A program made the position numbers and the translations under genes. Shown piece by piece: positions 1 through 8,745 of a DNA stretch of 62,269 nucleotides (its first letter is position 1; each line of letters begins with the position of its first letter). The notes beneath the pieces were generated by a model. That model did no database searches. It saw only the letters and a program-made list of their open reading frames with translations, and was not told where the DNA came from. This stretch comes from Oceanococcus sp051252075 (GTDB lineage Bacteria > Pseudomonadota > Gammaproteobacteria > Nevskiales > Oceanococcaceae): NCBI GenBank assembly GCA_051252075.1, contig JBPOFU010000009.1, positions 1 to 62,269 on the forward strand. The letters run 5' to 3'.

Positions 1-788
1 CTTCCGATCCGAGTAGCCCGCCTGCGAGCAGTGCTCCCACAGCAACACCATCTGCCACGCCTGCACCAACGGCGTCCGCGACGCCTATGCCGACGGCAAC
101 GCCTGCGGCAACGGGCAGTGCTGCGGCCTGTTTCAACCCAGATCTGTTTGTACAGGGCACACGTGTGGTGCAGACTTACAAGTCGACTAATTCTGATGGA
201 ACTGTAGATTTCACAGATGATCGTACGGTTACCGGGCCGGCAACATTTAACGGCCAGCAGACCATTGAAACTACAGGCACTACGACATCGACTGTATCGG
301 GCAGTGGCACAAGTACGACGCAAACGGAAACGTACTCTAAGGTAAACAACAATGTTCCTCAGATAGAAACTGTTGGCACAACCAGCAGTTCGTCTACGCA
401 ATTCGGCACTGTTGAGAATGAAAACGTACTTACACCTCCCAGGGTCGATCGCTATGATTTAAATCCTGGTGAAAGTCAGAGTCAGTCGTATGTCACCGCT
501 TCCACGTCTAGCTCTTTTGGGCAAACCATCAATTCGGAAACGGCTACCGACTCAACTCGAACTTATGTGGGGAGAGTTGCAGTTTCGGTTCCTGCAGGAA
601 CTTACGATACGTGTCAGTTCGATGAATCTGAGACTTCGACGACGACTGTGAGCGGTCAGAGCAGCACGAGCTCAAGTACGACCAGCAATTACTTTGATGT
701 TGACTCAGGCTTGTTGGTTAAGTCGCTGTCGGGTGATACAACGACCGAACTGATTGAAGCGACTATCAACGGTGTCGCAGTGCGGTAG
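1..788 (+). CDS. Secreted Ser/Thr-rich protein, 5' end outside window
   Basis: The frame is open from base 3 to the stop at 786-788, so the start lies before the window. The first visible 40 residues are a Pro/Ser/Thr/Ala linker of the kind that follows a lipoprotein signal in this genome; the lipoprotein at 38091-40457 has a similar one. The rest (about 200 residues) is rich in Ser, Thr and Gly with only two cysteines, and looks like a beta-rich extracellular domain. No known catalytic motif is visible and I do not recognise the family. It ends in front of a strong terminator shared with the convergent gene at 866-1876. Confidence 0.7.
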   Translation, partial: SDPSSPPASSAPTATPSATPAPTASATPMPTATPAATGSAAACFNPDLFVQGTRVVQTYKSTNSDGTVDFTDDRTVTGPATFNGQQTIETTGTTTSTVSGSGTSTTQTETYSKVNNNVPQIETVGTTSSSSTQFGTVENENVLTPPRVDRYDLNPGESQSQSYVTASTSSSFGQTINSETATDSTRTYVGRVAVSVPAGTYDTCQFDESETSTTTVSGQSSTSSSTTSNYFDVDSGLLVKSLSGDTTTELIEATINGVAVR

Positions 789-803
789 TTTGATTAAAAA
801 GTT

Positions 804-833
804 AAAAAGCCCCGCGTAACGGGGCTTTTTTTT
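804..833. terminator. Bidirectional rho-independent terminator
   Basis: A GC stem (GCCCCG at 809-814 paired with CGGGGC at 820-825, 5-base loop) is flanked by an A-run on the left and a T-run on the right. It can act in both directions, between the convergent genes ending at 788 and 866. Confidence 0.9.
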
Positions 834-865
834 ATCCCGCATATCGCAAGATCGCAGCACTCAAT

Positions 866-1876
866 TTAGCGATGCTGCAAGCTCGAAAAGCCATTGCTTA
901 ACTCTTGCAGTGTGTTGCTATTGAGTAAGGCTTGGGCGTTCTTATCGTCGTAAAGATGGGCTTGCAGGAAGTTCACCACCGTGGCGTTGGCCATGTTCAG
1001 TGCATCGGTTTGAGGTGCTTCTTCACGGTCAGGTCGGCAAATTAGATTGCCGAAGTAGTGGTCGGCGCCTTGGCTGACCAACAACCAATTTTGCCCCGGT
1101 TTTGCAGAGTCGAAGGACAACTTGTGCTGCTGCCACTGGGTGACGAAATGACCATCTACGTCCCAGGTTCCGGTGGTGGCAAGCATAGGGATATTCATGC
1201 CTTTCCAGGATTCGGCATTGATAACGCCGAACATTTCGCCCGGTGGCGAAATCGCCACCACGGCCTTAATGCGTGCGCCGTGTACTTTCACGACTTCGCC
1301 GCTGTCATGATCTATGGCTTGTGCACCGGCAAATTGTTGGGCGGTGAAGGCACCGAAGGAATGGCCGGTAACGGCTAAACGGTCATGGTCGATACGATTG
1401 TTCAAACCGGGGCTGATGCCATCCAGCTTGTCCAACTGATCCAGGATCAACTGTACGTCGTCTACTCGGGCTTGAATCAAGCCCATATTGCCTTTTCGGA
1501 CACTGTTAAAAATGGCCCGCAGACTGCCGCCACCATCCAAATGGTAGGGCGCGATGATGATGTAACCATGGCTGGCCCAGTGCTCGAACAGGGCATCGTA
1601 TTTGTCGATGTCGGAGGCAAAGCCATGTGAGAAAATCAGCAGAGGAAAGGGGCCTGCACCTTGTGGCTCGACGACGCGTAGGCGTAATTCGGTTTCTCCA
1701 AGCTGCCATTGCAGAGCTGCGCTTTTGATGACCTTGTATTCGCCAAGATTGAGTCGTGGAATCTGCGCCAGTTGCTCTGCCGTGGCATTGAGCGGCTCGG
1801 CATGCGGCGGGGGCATGTCTTTAGAGCAGGCGCTGATGCACAGCAGGCTAAACAGAACTGTGTATTTGAGATTCAT
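866..1876 (-). CDS. Lipoprotein alpha/beta hydrolase (chlorophyllase/PAF-acetylhydrolase-like)
   Basis: This is a 336-residue hydrolase with a lipoprotein signal (lipobox ISAC, Cys at residue 17), so it is probably membrane-anchored in the periplasm or outer membrane. The visible landmarks are an oxyanion-type FSHGF segment, the nucleophile elbow GHSFGA and a late Asp-His pair (GADHYF). The fold resembles the chlorophyllase and PAF-acetylhydrolase group of esterases, but without the GHSRGG signature of true chlorophyllase. It overlaps the upstream hydrolase by ATGA and is the last gene of the minus operon starting at 5347, so an ester substrate from chlorophyll breakdown is plausible but unproven. 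A generic dienelactone hydrolase-like esterase is the alternative. Confidence 0.75.
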   Translation of the reverse strand: MNLKYTVLFSLLCISACSKDMPPPHAEPLNATAEQLAQIPRLNLGEYKVIKSAALQWQLGETELRLRVVEPQGAGPFPLLIFSHGFASDIDKYDALFEHWASHGYIIIAPYHLDGGGSLRAIFNSVRKGNMGLIQARVDDVQLILDQLDKLDGISPGLNNRIDHDRLAVTGHSFGAFTAQQFAGAQAIDHDSGEVVKVHGARIKAVVAISPPGEMFGVINAESWKGMNIPMLATTGTWDVDGHFVTQWQQHKLSFDSAKPGQNWLLVSQGADHYFGNLICRPDREEAPQTDALNMANATVVNFLQAHLYDDKNAQALLNSNTLQELSNGFSSLQHR

Positions 1877-2838
1877 GATTTGGGCGCGAGTTGAGCTTGC
1901 ACGAAGTTACGGGTGTCTCGCACACTGGCTGTGGGGCGTTCCAATGGCAGCAGATGCCCCGCACCGGGGTAACTGATCACCTGAAGTCGGCGTGCCCGGA
2001 TCAGCTTATCGGCGAATTCTTGCGCCAGTTCAGCCGGCAGTTGTGGGTTGTCTTGCCCCCAAAGCACCAATGTGGGAGCTTTGATTTTGGCCAGTACAGG
2101 GGAGGAATCACCGACTTCGAATTGGCGTAGACGCGACAACTCCGCGCTGCGATTTCCTTGCCGTCGAAGCATGTCTACAAAGCGCGTTTTCAGTTCGTCG
2201 TCGGTCACGGATTTATCCGCAGCCATCCAGTTGATAAAGCGATGCAAGGCGGCAGGCGGTACTAGGGGGAAAACCCAGTCGGCCCAAGCTGGGATGTCTG
2301 CGCCGCTGCGGCTGCTTTTGCGTTTCAGACCACCCGAATTGACCAGCACCAAATGGTCGATTTTTTCGGGGTGCTGAGCGGCGAAATGAAAGGCCACATT
2401 GCCACCTAAGCTGGAGCCAACAACATGGGAGTTGGCGATGCCCAGATGATCAAGCAAGCCGCGCAGCAATTGCACGTCGCGTTGCACGGTGTAGATGCCA
2501 GAGGCATCCGGGCCAGTCAAACCGTGGCCCGCCATGTCATAGCGCAGCACGGTGAAATCTGCAGCCAGTTCCGCGACCCAGGCATCCCACATGCCCATGT
2601 CCAAGAAGTGGCTATGGATTAATGTGATGACCGGCGCGCTGCCCAGCGCTTGCCCCTGCAGACGGTAGCGCATGTCCAAGCCGTCTACTGCGGCGGTCGC
2701 GAGTGATTCATCGCCGTAGCGCTGTTCCAAATTGGCTGCTGATATGTCTTGCCAGGCGTAGCTGGCATAGGCGATATAGCCAATAACGAGTAGAACGAGC
2801 AGCCCAATGAAACGAGCGGCCCATCGCAGCACAATCAC
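1873..2838 (-). CDS. Membrane-anchored alpha/beta hydrolase
   Basis: This 321-residue protein has an N-terminal hydrophobic segment (residues 5-28) and then a classic MhpC-like alpha/beta-hydrolase domain. Visible are the oxyanion HSH region, the nucleophile elbow GSSLGG, the strand with LVLWGQDNP carrying the acid, and the catalytic His in PGAGHLL near the C-terminus. The start is GTG, overlapping the stop of the FAD monooxygenase gene as GTGA, which indicates translational coupling. In aromatic degradation such enzymes hydrolyse C-C bonds or esters after a monooxygenase step. That suggests action on a product of the neighbouring monooxygenase; the substrate is not known. Confidence 0.8.
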   Translation of the reverse strand: MIVLRWAARFIGLLVLLVIGYIAYASYAWQDISAANLEQRYGDESLATAAVDGLDMRYRLQGQALGSAPVITLIHSHFLDMGMWDAWVAELAADFTVLRYDMAGHGLTGPDASGIYTVQRDVQLLRGLLDHLGIANSHVVGSSLGGNVAFHFAAQHPEKIDHLVLVNSGGLKRKSSRSGADIPAWADWVFPLVPPAALHRFINWMAADKSVTDDELKTRFVDMLRRQGNRSAELSRLRQFEVGDSSPVLAKIKAPTLVLWGQDNPQLPAELAQEFADKLIRARRLQVISYPGAGHLLPLERPTASVRDTRNFVQAQLAPKS

Positions 2839-4040
2839 GTCACCGCCAAACTTTCACGCAGGCAATCGATCATGGCGCGTTCTTGTATGAATGCTTTGGC
2901 TTTGACTGGGTCTGCGGCCGTTTCCATCAACATTTTTTGTCGCTTGTTTTGAATCTCAGGATCGGTTGATTCCATCAATTTTTTATTGTTGATGGTGTGC
3001 TCTTGCACAAAACGTACGGCCAATTCACGACGCTGGCGGTCATACAAGGCAAAGCGTTCTTGGTAGTCGGTGCCGTTCTTGATAATGTCGGTCAGCTTTT
3101 CAGCAAGATTGTAAGCATCGTGTATGCCGCCGTTCATGCCCATGCCGCCCAAAGGATTGTTGATATGGCAGGCATCCCCAGCAAGGGTGATACGGCCACT
3201 GACGTAGGTGTCCGACACCCTTTGATGGACTTTGTACAAGGTGCGGTGGCCGATTTCATACGGTACATCGCGTGCATGCAGATGCTTAAGACGTGCTTGC
3301 ACATGCTCCTCAGAGAGCAACTGGGTGACGTCCTCCTGGGTCTTAGGGAAGACCGGAATCAGTACCCGCCAGAGCTTTTCTGTACGCAAAATCACGCACC
3401 ATTCATCCGGGTCAGAGACGTAATTGACATAGGACAAATTGTCGAACACATCTTCGAAGGCGAAGGGGGTGCTGACAACCAGAAACATTTCATCGTAGGT
3501 GAAACCGCCAAAGCCGATGTTGGCGGATTTCCGCACATTGCTGCTGGCTCCATCGCTGCCCACTAAAAAGGGTGTGCGAATTGTAGTGATGCCTTCAGGG
3601 CGGGTGATTTCGACCGTGACGCCCTCGGCGTCCTGCGTGCTGTCTATGACTTCGTGATCGAACAGAACCTGCACATGCGGGTAACGCTTCAATTCCTCAT
3701 TGAGGATGTGCGTCATCTCATATTGTTCCAGCTGCAAGCGGAACGGGAAGCGCGTTTCTCCAGCGATCAAATCCATATTGAATTCGGCTACTTCCTCCGT
3801 GCGTCTATCGCGGTATTGATAGCGATCGGCAACCAGTCCCTTGTCGATCATGGTCTGCGCAACGCCCAGATCATCCAGCATTTCCAGCGTAGGCGGATGA
3901 AAGGTTGAAGCACGCAGGTCGCGTGGCAGCTCCGGGTACTTTTCCAGCAGGACGACAGGAATGTTTTGGCGCGCTAAATACAGGGCGAGGACAGAACCAC
4001 AGGGGCCTGCACCGGCGATGACTATAGGTTGTTGACTCAT
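2835..4040 (-). CDS. FAD-dependent class A monooxygenase (MhpA/PheA family)
   Basis: The 401-residue flavoprotein hydroxylase has an N-terminal GAGPCG dinucleotide fold (residues 10-15), a central DG-type region (GSDGAS) and the GDACH motif of the FAD-binding C-terminal part. Enzymes of this family insert one oxygen atom into an aromatic or heterocyclic ring using NAD(P)H. The open frame extends 23 codons further upstream, but the ATG at 4040 overlaps the stop of the MFS gene as ATGA and starts directly before the FAD motif, so I chose it. It sits in one operon with a transporter and two hydrolases. Oxidation of a pyrrole or linear tetrapyrrole fragment is an inference from context. Confidence 0.82.
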   Translation of the reverse strand: MSQQPIVIAGAGPCGSVLALYLARQNIPVVLLEKYPELPRDLRASTFHPPTLEMLDDLGVAQTMIDKGLVADRYQYRDRRTEEVAEFNMDLIAGETRFPFRLQLEQYEMTHILNEELKRYPHVQVLFDHEVIDSTQDAEGVTVEITRPEGITTIRTPFLVGSDGASSNVRKSANIGFGGFTYDEMFLVVSTPFAFEDVFDNLSYVNYVSDPDEWCVILRTEKLWRVLIPVFPKTQEDVTQLLSEEHVQARLKHLHARDVPYEIGHRTLYKVHQRVSDTYVSGRITLAGDACHINNPLGGMGMNGGIHDAYNLAEKLTDIIKNGTDYQERFALYDRQRRELAVRFVQEHTINNKKLMESTDPEIQNKRQKMLMETAADPVKAKAFIQERAMIDCLRESLAVT

Positions 4041-5347
4041 GCTGCAGCCTCTGCGTCTTTTAATGGCATTTGATCGGGGTCGCGACGGAGCAACAATGCC
4101 CAGACGCACACCACTGCGTTAATGGCGCCAAACATAATGAACGGGGCGCTGGGGCCGATGTCTCTGAACATGTACCCACCGGCGGTGGTGCCGACCAAAA
4201 TACCAACCGCGCCGGCCATGCCGAAAAAGCCGATGATGACGCCGCGCAATACGGCCGGAGCTTGCTGCCCGACTAGCGCTTGTGAGCTGACGAAGGCACT
4301 GATTTCGGCAATGCCCATCAAGCCTAGAAGTACGAACACCCAGGGGGCGGTGGGGTCATCCACCATGAACAAAGACGTGTACACCACGGTGGTGACGCCG
4401 CTAGCCAAAGCCACAGCAGTAACGCGGCGTACGCGGTCACTGATGAATCCCATCAATATGGCACCGACGAGTGCGCCGGACACAATCATCAAAACCCGGG
4501 GCAGGGCCAGTTTGTTCATGGCGTCGCTGGCACTCATATTCAGTTCAGCGGTGCCGTACTGCACTAACCACAAACTCATAAAGGCACCGGTGACGGCCAA
4601 TACGCCGCGCGAGGTGAAAGCTGCAGCGCATGCCAGTGCGATGGCTGGATCACGGGTGCTCTTAATGCCTTGCGCCAACAAAGCCTTCAATGGGACTTGT
4701 GCCGAGCGCTCAACGCGACCTGCTTGGCCCGACAAACCCACTGCGGCGATGACTGCCGCGAATGCGCCCAGACTGCCGGCGACCGCAAAGGTGGCTTGTT
4801 GCGCCGCCAATTGATCCATACCTTTGCCAGCGAACAGGGCCGGTAACGGTAAAAGCATGGGGGCGACAAAGGCACCCAGCGTTGCGACCAAACCTTGCAG
4901 TCCATTGGCCTTTCCACGGTCTTGTTCTTGTGGGTAATCAGCGATGACGGTGACCATCATGCCGATCACAGCAGCGCTGCCCAGCGCAACGATTAGACGC
5001 AGGGCGATCAGTTCATTAACCGAACCAGCATGGGCATATAAGGTATAGCCCAAGCCTGTCAGCAACAGCCCGACGGTATACACCAGGCGGCGACCCACGC
5101 GATCAGCCAAAGCCCCAATCGGGCCGAGCAAGAGTATGAACACCAATTCTTGCAGTGCGGCCAAATTGCCGGTCAGGGTGGCTTGTTCACCGTGCGGTAT
5201 GCCCATGGCATGCAGTAGGCCGGGTTGCAAGACCGCCAGCGCACCAGCGTAAGCGGAAGAGATGATGGCAACCAGTAGATAGCACCACAGGTGGCGTGGG
5301 CGCACCCCAGGAACAAGCTGGATACCGAGCGTGGAGAAAGTATTCAT
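4037..5347 (-). CDS. MFS transporter
   Basis: A 436-residue major facilitator protein with about 12 hydrophobic segments. The loop between TM2 and TM3 carries the MFS signature GALADRVGRR (around residues 78-87), and a related motif recurs after TM8 (ISDRVRR). It resembles the MFS protein at 20766-22076, including the ATLxG, NGLQG and RGVIIG regions, so the two are paralogs of the same cluster. It is the first gene of the minus operon and reads from the promoter region holding the 20-bp inverted repeat at 5370-5389. Substrate is unknown; uptake or export of a chlorophyll breakdown product is inferred from context. Confidence 0.82.
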   Translation of the reverse strand: MNTFSTLGIQLVPGVRPRHLWCYLLVAIISSAYAGALAVLQPGLLHAMGIPHGEQATLTGNLAALQELVFILLLGPIGALADRVGRRLVYTVGLLLTGLGYTLYAHAGSVNELIALRLIVALGSAAVIGMMVTVIADYPQEQDRGKANGLQGLVATLGAFVAPMLLPLPALFAGKGMDQLAAQQATFAVAGSLGAFAAVIAAVGLSGQAGRVERSAQVPLKALLAQGIKSTRDPAIALACAAAFTSRGVLAVTGAFMSLWLVQYGTAELNMSASDAMNKLALPRVLMIVSGALVGAILMGFISDRVRRVTAVALASGVTTVVYTSLFMVDDPTAPWVFVLLGLMGIAEISAFVSSQALVGQQAPAVLRGVIIGFFGMAGAVGILVGTTAGGYMFRDIGPSAPFIMFGAINAVVCVWALLLRRDPDQMPLKDAEAAA

Positions 5348-5369
5348 CGCGACATGATTGTGGTGGCAG

Positions 5370-5389
5370 TTGTATTAATGATATAACAA
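5370..5389. promoter_or_regulatory. Operator-like inverted repeat, site 1
   Basis: TTGTATTAATGATATAACAA: half-sites TTGTATTA and TATAACAA around 4 bases. It lies between the divergent operons starting at 5347 (minus) and 5457 (plus), and includes a possible plus-strand -10 (TATAAC, 5382-5387). It matches sites at 27955, 29885 and 44996. Confidence 0.7.
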
Positions 5390-5456
5390 TATGAAGCAGC
5401 GCGGGGTGGAGGCAAACACAATCCAGATTTGCCCAGTCTATCCGCGAGGAGAACAC

Positions 5457-6308
5457 ATGAAAAAAGTCCTGATACTGGGCCTCGGCCATGTCGGTAAGGC
5501 CTTGGCGAAAAGCCTGCGCTCAGACGGTGTTGCCATCGTTGGCACCACCACGACACCAGAAAAAGTAGAAGGCTTGCGCGAGTTCGCAGATGAAGTGCAT
5601 GTGGTGCGGGGCACCGATGCGCAGCGAGTCGCGGAAATTGCTAAAGACTGCGATGCAGTTGTCGTTACCGTGGCGCCAAACGTCCGCCAAGCGCGTAACC
5701 GCGAAGAGCGGGAAGCGACGTATCACGACGCTTTAGTCGCCAGTTGCCAAAGTGCGGTTCAGGCACATGATCGGGTGCTGTTTTTGTCCTCGTTTTCGGT
5801 TTACGGTGATGGTGGTGCAGGTGATCTACCCATTGATGAATTGACTCCAGTTGGCAATGTCGAAGAGCCATCAGCGCGTTACTACGGTCAAGCTGAACAA
5901 TTGGTTTTGTCCAAAGCGCAGGGTTGCGTAATGCGCTTGCCTGATATTTACGGCGCGCCCGGTGATATGAGTTTCGGTGAACGGGTGAAGCTGGCGCATC
6001 AAATTATGGGCGGAAAAGGGCCATTTTCAGCAGATGCGCGGCTGTACATCATCCATTTTCAAGATGTGGTAGCTGCGTCCTATCACGCGCTCAGCAACGG
6101 CCTGTCAGGCGTTTATAACGTCTGCGTCAATGAAGGTTTGCCCCGCACCAATGCCGAAGTGTTCGATGCATTGGCTGAGCGAGAAGGCGTGGAGAAATTG
6201 GAATTTTTGGGTCAGATCAAAGCACCGACGCGTAAAATTTCAGCGGATAAGTTGTATGCCACCGGCTGGCGTCCTGCACACACCGATCCGGATTTTCCTC
6301 TGAAATGA
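5457..6308 (+). CDS. NAD(P)-dependent epimerase/dehydratase-like SDR
   Basis: A 283-residue atypical or extended short-chain dehydrogenase. It opens with a Rossmann GLGHVG (residues 8-13), followed by SSFSVYG and a YYGQAE segment where the SDR Tyr is expected, and a C-terminal half typical of nucleoside-sugar-epimerase-like proteins. The open frame begins earlier, but the ATG at 5457 has a clear GAGGAG ribosome site at 5446-5451 and begins at the Rossmann strand. First gene of the plus operon; it overlaps the next SDR gene by ATGA. It probably reduces or oxidises a carbonyl on a pathway intermediate; the substrate cannot be read from the sequence. Confidence 0.75.
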   Translation: MKKVLILGLGHVGKALAKSLRSDGVAIVGTTTTPEKVEGLREFADEVHVVRGTDAQRVAEIAKDCDAVVVTVAPNVRQARNREEREATYHDALVASCQSAVQAHDRVLFLSSFSVYGDGGAGDLPIDELTPVGNVEEPSARYYGQAEQLVLSKAQGCVMRLPDIYGAPGDMSFGERVKLAHQIMGGKGPFSADARLYIIHFQDVVAASYHALSNGLSGVYNVCVNEGLPRTNAEVFDALAEREGVEKLEFLGQIKAPTRKISADKLYATGWRPAHTDPDFPLK

Positions 6309-7105
6309 GTAATTTCGTCATTACCGGTTCCACCAAGGGCATCGGCTTTGCCTTGGCCAAGTACTGCCTTAAACGTGGTGACAATGTATTGGTCAGCGGT
6401 CGCACTGAGGATGCTGTCAACGCAGCTCTAGCAAAACTGGCAGACAGTGGCAGCGGTCGGGCAATGGGTCGTATTGCTGATGTCAGCAACAAAGCAGACG
6501 TGCAAGCGCTTTGGGATGCTGCGGCGGCAGAATTCGGCACCGTAGATGTGTGGATCAACAACGCTGGTGTTGCCAACACCACCAAGGCCATTGCCGAGAT
6601 CAGCGAAGCCGATGTGCGCAACATGGTCAGCAGCAATATGCTCGGCACCACCTTTGGTTGCCAGGTGGCGGCAAAAGGCATGCTGGCGCAGGGGAAAGGC
6701 CGCATTTTCAATGTATTGGGCGGCGGTTCCGACGGCGAGTTTTTCCCCGGCATGGGCGTGTATGGCAGCACCAAGCGGGGGCTGGATTACCTCACTCGCG
6801 CCTTGGCCAAAGAACTCAAAGACAGTGCCATTGTGGTTGGTCGGGTGCGCCCCGGCATGGTCATTAGTGAAGGCATGATTCGTGAGATCAAAGCGGATCC
6901 AGAGAACTTCGCCAAGAGCCGCAAGATCATGAATATCCTCGGTGACAAGCCGGAAACGGTCGCTCCATTTTTGATCGAAAACATCTTAACGATGAGTAAA
7001 TCCGGCGGCAAAGTGGCTTGGCTTAGCGGTGGCAAGATCGCCAGTCGCTTTTTGCTGGCGAGGCTTAAGCCACGCGCCGATTTATTTGCCGATGTCAGTA
7101 TTTGA
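6305..7105 (+). CDS. NYC1/NOL-like short-chain reductase (chlorophyll b reductase-like), copy 1
   Basis: A 266-residue classical SDR with the cofactor motif TGSTKGIG (7-14), NNAG (85-88) and a Ser142-Tyr153-Lys157 triad (YGSTK). Beyond general SDR features it shares with plant NYC1/NOL the WINNAG turn, a Gly/Ser-rich GGGSDGE stretch before the catalytic Tyr, the RPGMV loop, and a C-terminal segment of the form KIMNILGDKPETVA followed by AWLSGGK. In NYC1 the equivalent reads MFNIICELPETVA. NYC1/NOL reduces the C7 formyl group of chlorophyll b to hydroxymethyl. The paralog at 7940-8740 is closer to NYC1 by eye. Formyl or carbonyl reduction on a chlorophyll-type substrate is my inference. Confidence 0.7.
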   Translation: MSNFVITGSTKGIGFALAKYCLKRGDNVLVSGRTEDAVNAALAKLADSGSGRAMGRIADVSNKADVQALWDAAAAEFGTVDVWINNAGVANTTKAIAEISEADVRNMVSSNMLGTTFGCQVAAKGMLAQGKGRIFNVLGGGSDGEFFPGMGVYGSTKRGLDYLTRALAKELKDSAIVVGRVRPGMVISEGMIREIKADPENFAKSRKIMNILGDKPETVAPFLIENILTMSKSGGKVAWLSGGKIASRFLLARLKPRADLFADVSI

Positions 7106-7133
7106 TATTCAAAAAATTTAGAGATTGATAGCT

Positions 7134-7943
7134 ATGAGCAGTGAAACCACCACCATCGATGAATTTTTAGCCGCCAACCCTGACGTGGATGTCAGCAATG
7201 CTTGGGAGCGTTGCTACGGCATATTGGCCGGCATTAAAAATCGCATTGCGACCCGATTTCCAGTCGAAAAACACCCGTCTTGCGAGGGGCGTGAGTACTA
7301 CACCAGCCCCAATGGCGACTTTGAAGGATCTTTCAATGCCTATACCGGGGAAGGCTGCGAGTGGTTGGTGAATTCCTGGTTGGGCAATCGCAAGGCCTCC
7401 ATATTGGATATGAATGCCACCTGTTTCTTAGGGCAAGAAACCGATGTGCCGCATCTCATCGTGATTTTTGGCACCTTGCCCAAGTTGTTTTTCTATGCGG
7501 ACTATTTGCCTCGTCGTAATTTGATGACGGACACCGACTATCTGGACAAGTATTACGACGGCGAAGCCAATGAAGAGTTCGTAAAACTGCGTGGCGATCC
7601 AGATTTGCACTGGTTGGTCAGCCATGGCCCTTATATGCGGCAGATTTTGTCCCCTGTGGGCATGAGCATCGCCGGCGATTTGAATGACGCCAACATCGAT
7701 AAATTTGAGGCTTACGCTGAAAAGTTCGTATCCCGCTGGATGGGCTGGTTGGACAATGCCAATCCCGTGCCAGAAAACGAACGTGCGGAATTGCAGGCTT
7801 TCGATCACCGGCTGCGTCGTTTGGGTTATGAGCGTGATCCCATGAACAAACTGGCGGTGAATGTCTTTGGTGAAGAGCAAGTGGAAAAAATGTTGAGCAT
7901 GCGCATGGGTGAGCAACAAATGGCTGAGAACAAACGCTCATGA
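7134..7943 (+). CDS. Red chlorophyll catabolite reductase-like protein, copy 1
   Basis: The 269-residue protein matches the order of landmarks I know from plant RCCR (ACD2): a WLVNSWLGN block (77-85), a long central strand pair, YADYLPRRN (121-129, compare DLPHRKD in the plant enzyme), a YY pair at 140-141, an SPVG/SPTAS-type turn (173-176), an acidic residue in AFDHRLRR (Asp224, compare RRDKSFRR) and a FGEE near the end (245-248). Plant RCCR is a ferredoxin-dependent reductase of the bilin-reductase fold that acts on the linear product of PAO. The plant Glu154 position appears replaced by a hydrophobic residue. ATG 7134 was chosen over an upstream TTG. The stop overlaps the next SDR gene by ATGA. 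Confidence 0.75.
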   Translation: MSSETTTIDEFLAANPDVDVSNAWERCYGILAGIKNRIATRFPVEKHPSCEGREYYTSPNGDFEGSFNAYTGEGCEWLVNSWLGNRKASILDMNATCFLGQETDVPHLIVIFGTLPKLFFYADYLPRRNLMTDTDYLDKYYDGEANEEFVKLRGDPDLHWLVSHGPYMRQILSPVGMSIAGDLNDANIDKFEAYAEKFVSRWMGWLDNANPVPENERAELQAFDHRLRRLGYERDPMNKLAVNVFGEEQVEKMLSMRMGEQQMAENKRS

Positions 7944-8740
7944 AAACTGTAGTTATTACCGGTAGCACCCGTGGTATCGGCCGCGGTTTGGCATCCGCCT
8001 TTGCCGAGCGTGGCTGCAATGTGATGATTTCTGGCCGTAGCGATGCGGCAGTGGAAAACGTGGTGAACGAACTGCAGTCCACGCACAGCAACAGCATTGC
8101 GGGGCAGGCCTGTGACATCACTTCAGCAGATCAATTGCAATCCTTGTGGCATAGCACGATAGAAAGCTTTGGCCGCGTTGACGTGTGGATTAATAACGCG
8201 GGCATGAGCATTGCTCGTCGCCCACTGCAGGAAGCCGATCCCGCGGATCTAGAAGCCATAGTGCAAACCAACCTCACCGGTGCGTTGCTGGCCAATCGTG
8301 TGGTTGCTGCAGCCATGTTGAAGCAGGGCGACGGCCAGATTTGGAATATGGAAGGTTTTGGCAGTGGCGGCCAAGTGCAGCCTGGAATGACCGCATATGG
8401 CGCCACCAAACGGGCTGTAAATTACATGATCAAATCTTTGCAAAAGGATTTGAAAGACACCCCGGTGCAGGTCTGCACGCTCAGCCCCGGCATCGTCATA
8501 ACTGATCTCCTAATGGGGGATTACGATCCCAATTCAGAAAGCTGGATTAAGGCTCAAAAGATTTTCAATATATTGGGTGACACGGTAGAAACGGTCACCC
8601 CGTGGCTGGCTGACCAAGTGCTGGCTAGCAACAAACCCAACGCCAAAGTCGCCTGGCTGACCGGCGGCAAGGCATTCTCCCGTTTCATGATGGCGGGCTT
8701 CAAAAAACGCGATCTTTTCGCCGACCTACCGAGCAGTTAA
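7940..8740 (+). CDS. NYC1/NOL-like short-chain reductase (chlorophyll b reductase-like), copy 2
   Basis: A 266-residue SDR, paralog of 6305-7105. Motifs are TGSTRGIG (7-14), WINNAG (83-88) and Ser142-Tyr153-Lys157 (YGATK). It resembles plant NYC1/NOL along the whole chain: IVQTNLTG (IVSTNLIG in NYC1), IWNMEGFGSGG (IFNMDGAGSGG), YGATK (YGSTK), LSPGIVITDLL (ASPGMVLTELL), and KIFNILGDTVETV (QMFNIICELPETV). NYC1/NOL converts chlorophyll b to 7-hydroxymethyl chlorophyll a with NADPH. No membrane segments are present, as in NOL. It lies in the operon between the RCCR-like gene and the maleate-isomerase-like gene. Substrate assignment rests on these plant-like motifs and the context. Confidence 0.76.
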   Translation: MKTVVITGSTRGIGRGLASAFAERGCNVMISGRSDAAVENVVNELQSTHSNSIAGQACDITSADQLQSLWHSTIESFGRVDVWINNAGMSIARRPLQEADPADLEAIVQTNLTGALLANRVVAAAMLKQGDGQIWNMEGFGSGGQVQPGMTAYGATKRAVNYMIKSLQKDLKDTPVQVCTLSPGIVITDLLMGDYDPNSESWIKAQKIFNILGDTVETVTPWLADQVLASNKPNAKVAWLTGGKAFSRFMMAGFKKRDLFADLPSS

Positions 8741-8745
8741 GCCTT

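Noticed and set aside
4122..4814. 230-residue plus-strand frame inside the MFS gene
   Set aside because: It is antisense to a well-supported MFS gene, has a biased Ala/Pro/Thr composition and no ribosome site.
5370..5389. LysR-type T-N11-A box
   Set aside because: The inverted repeat has an even spacing (8-4-8) and does not give the odd LysR box; also found where no LysR gene is adjacent.
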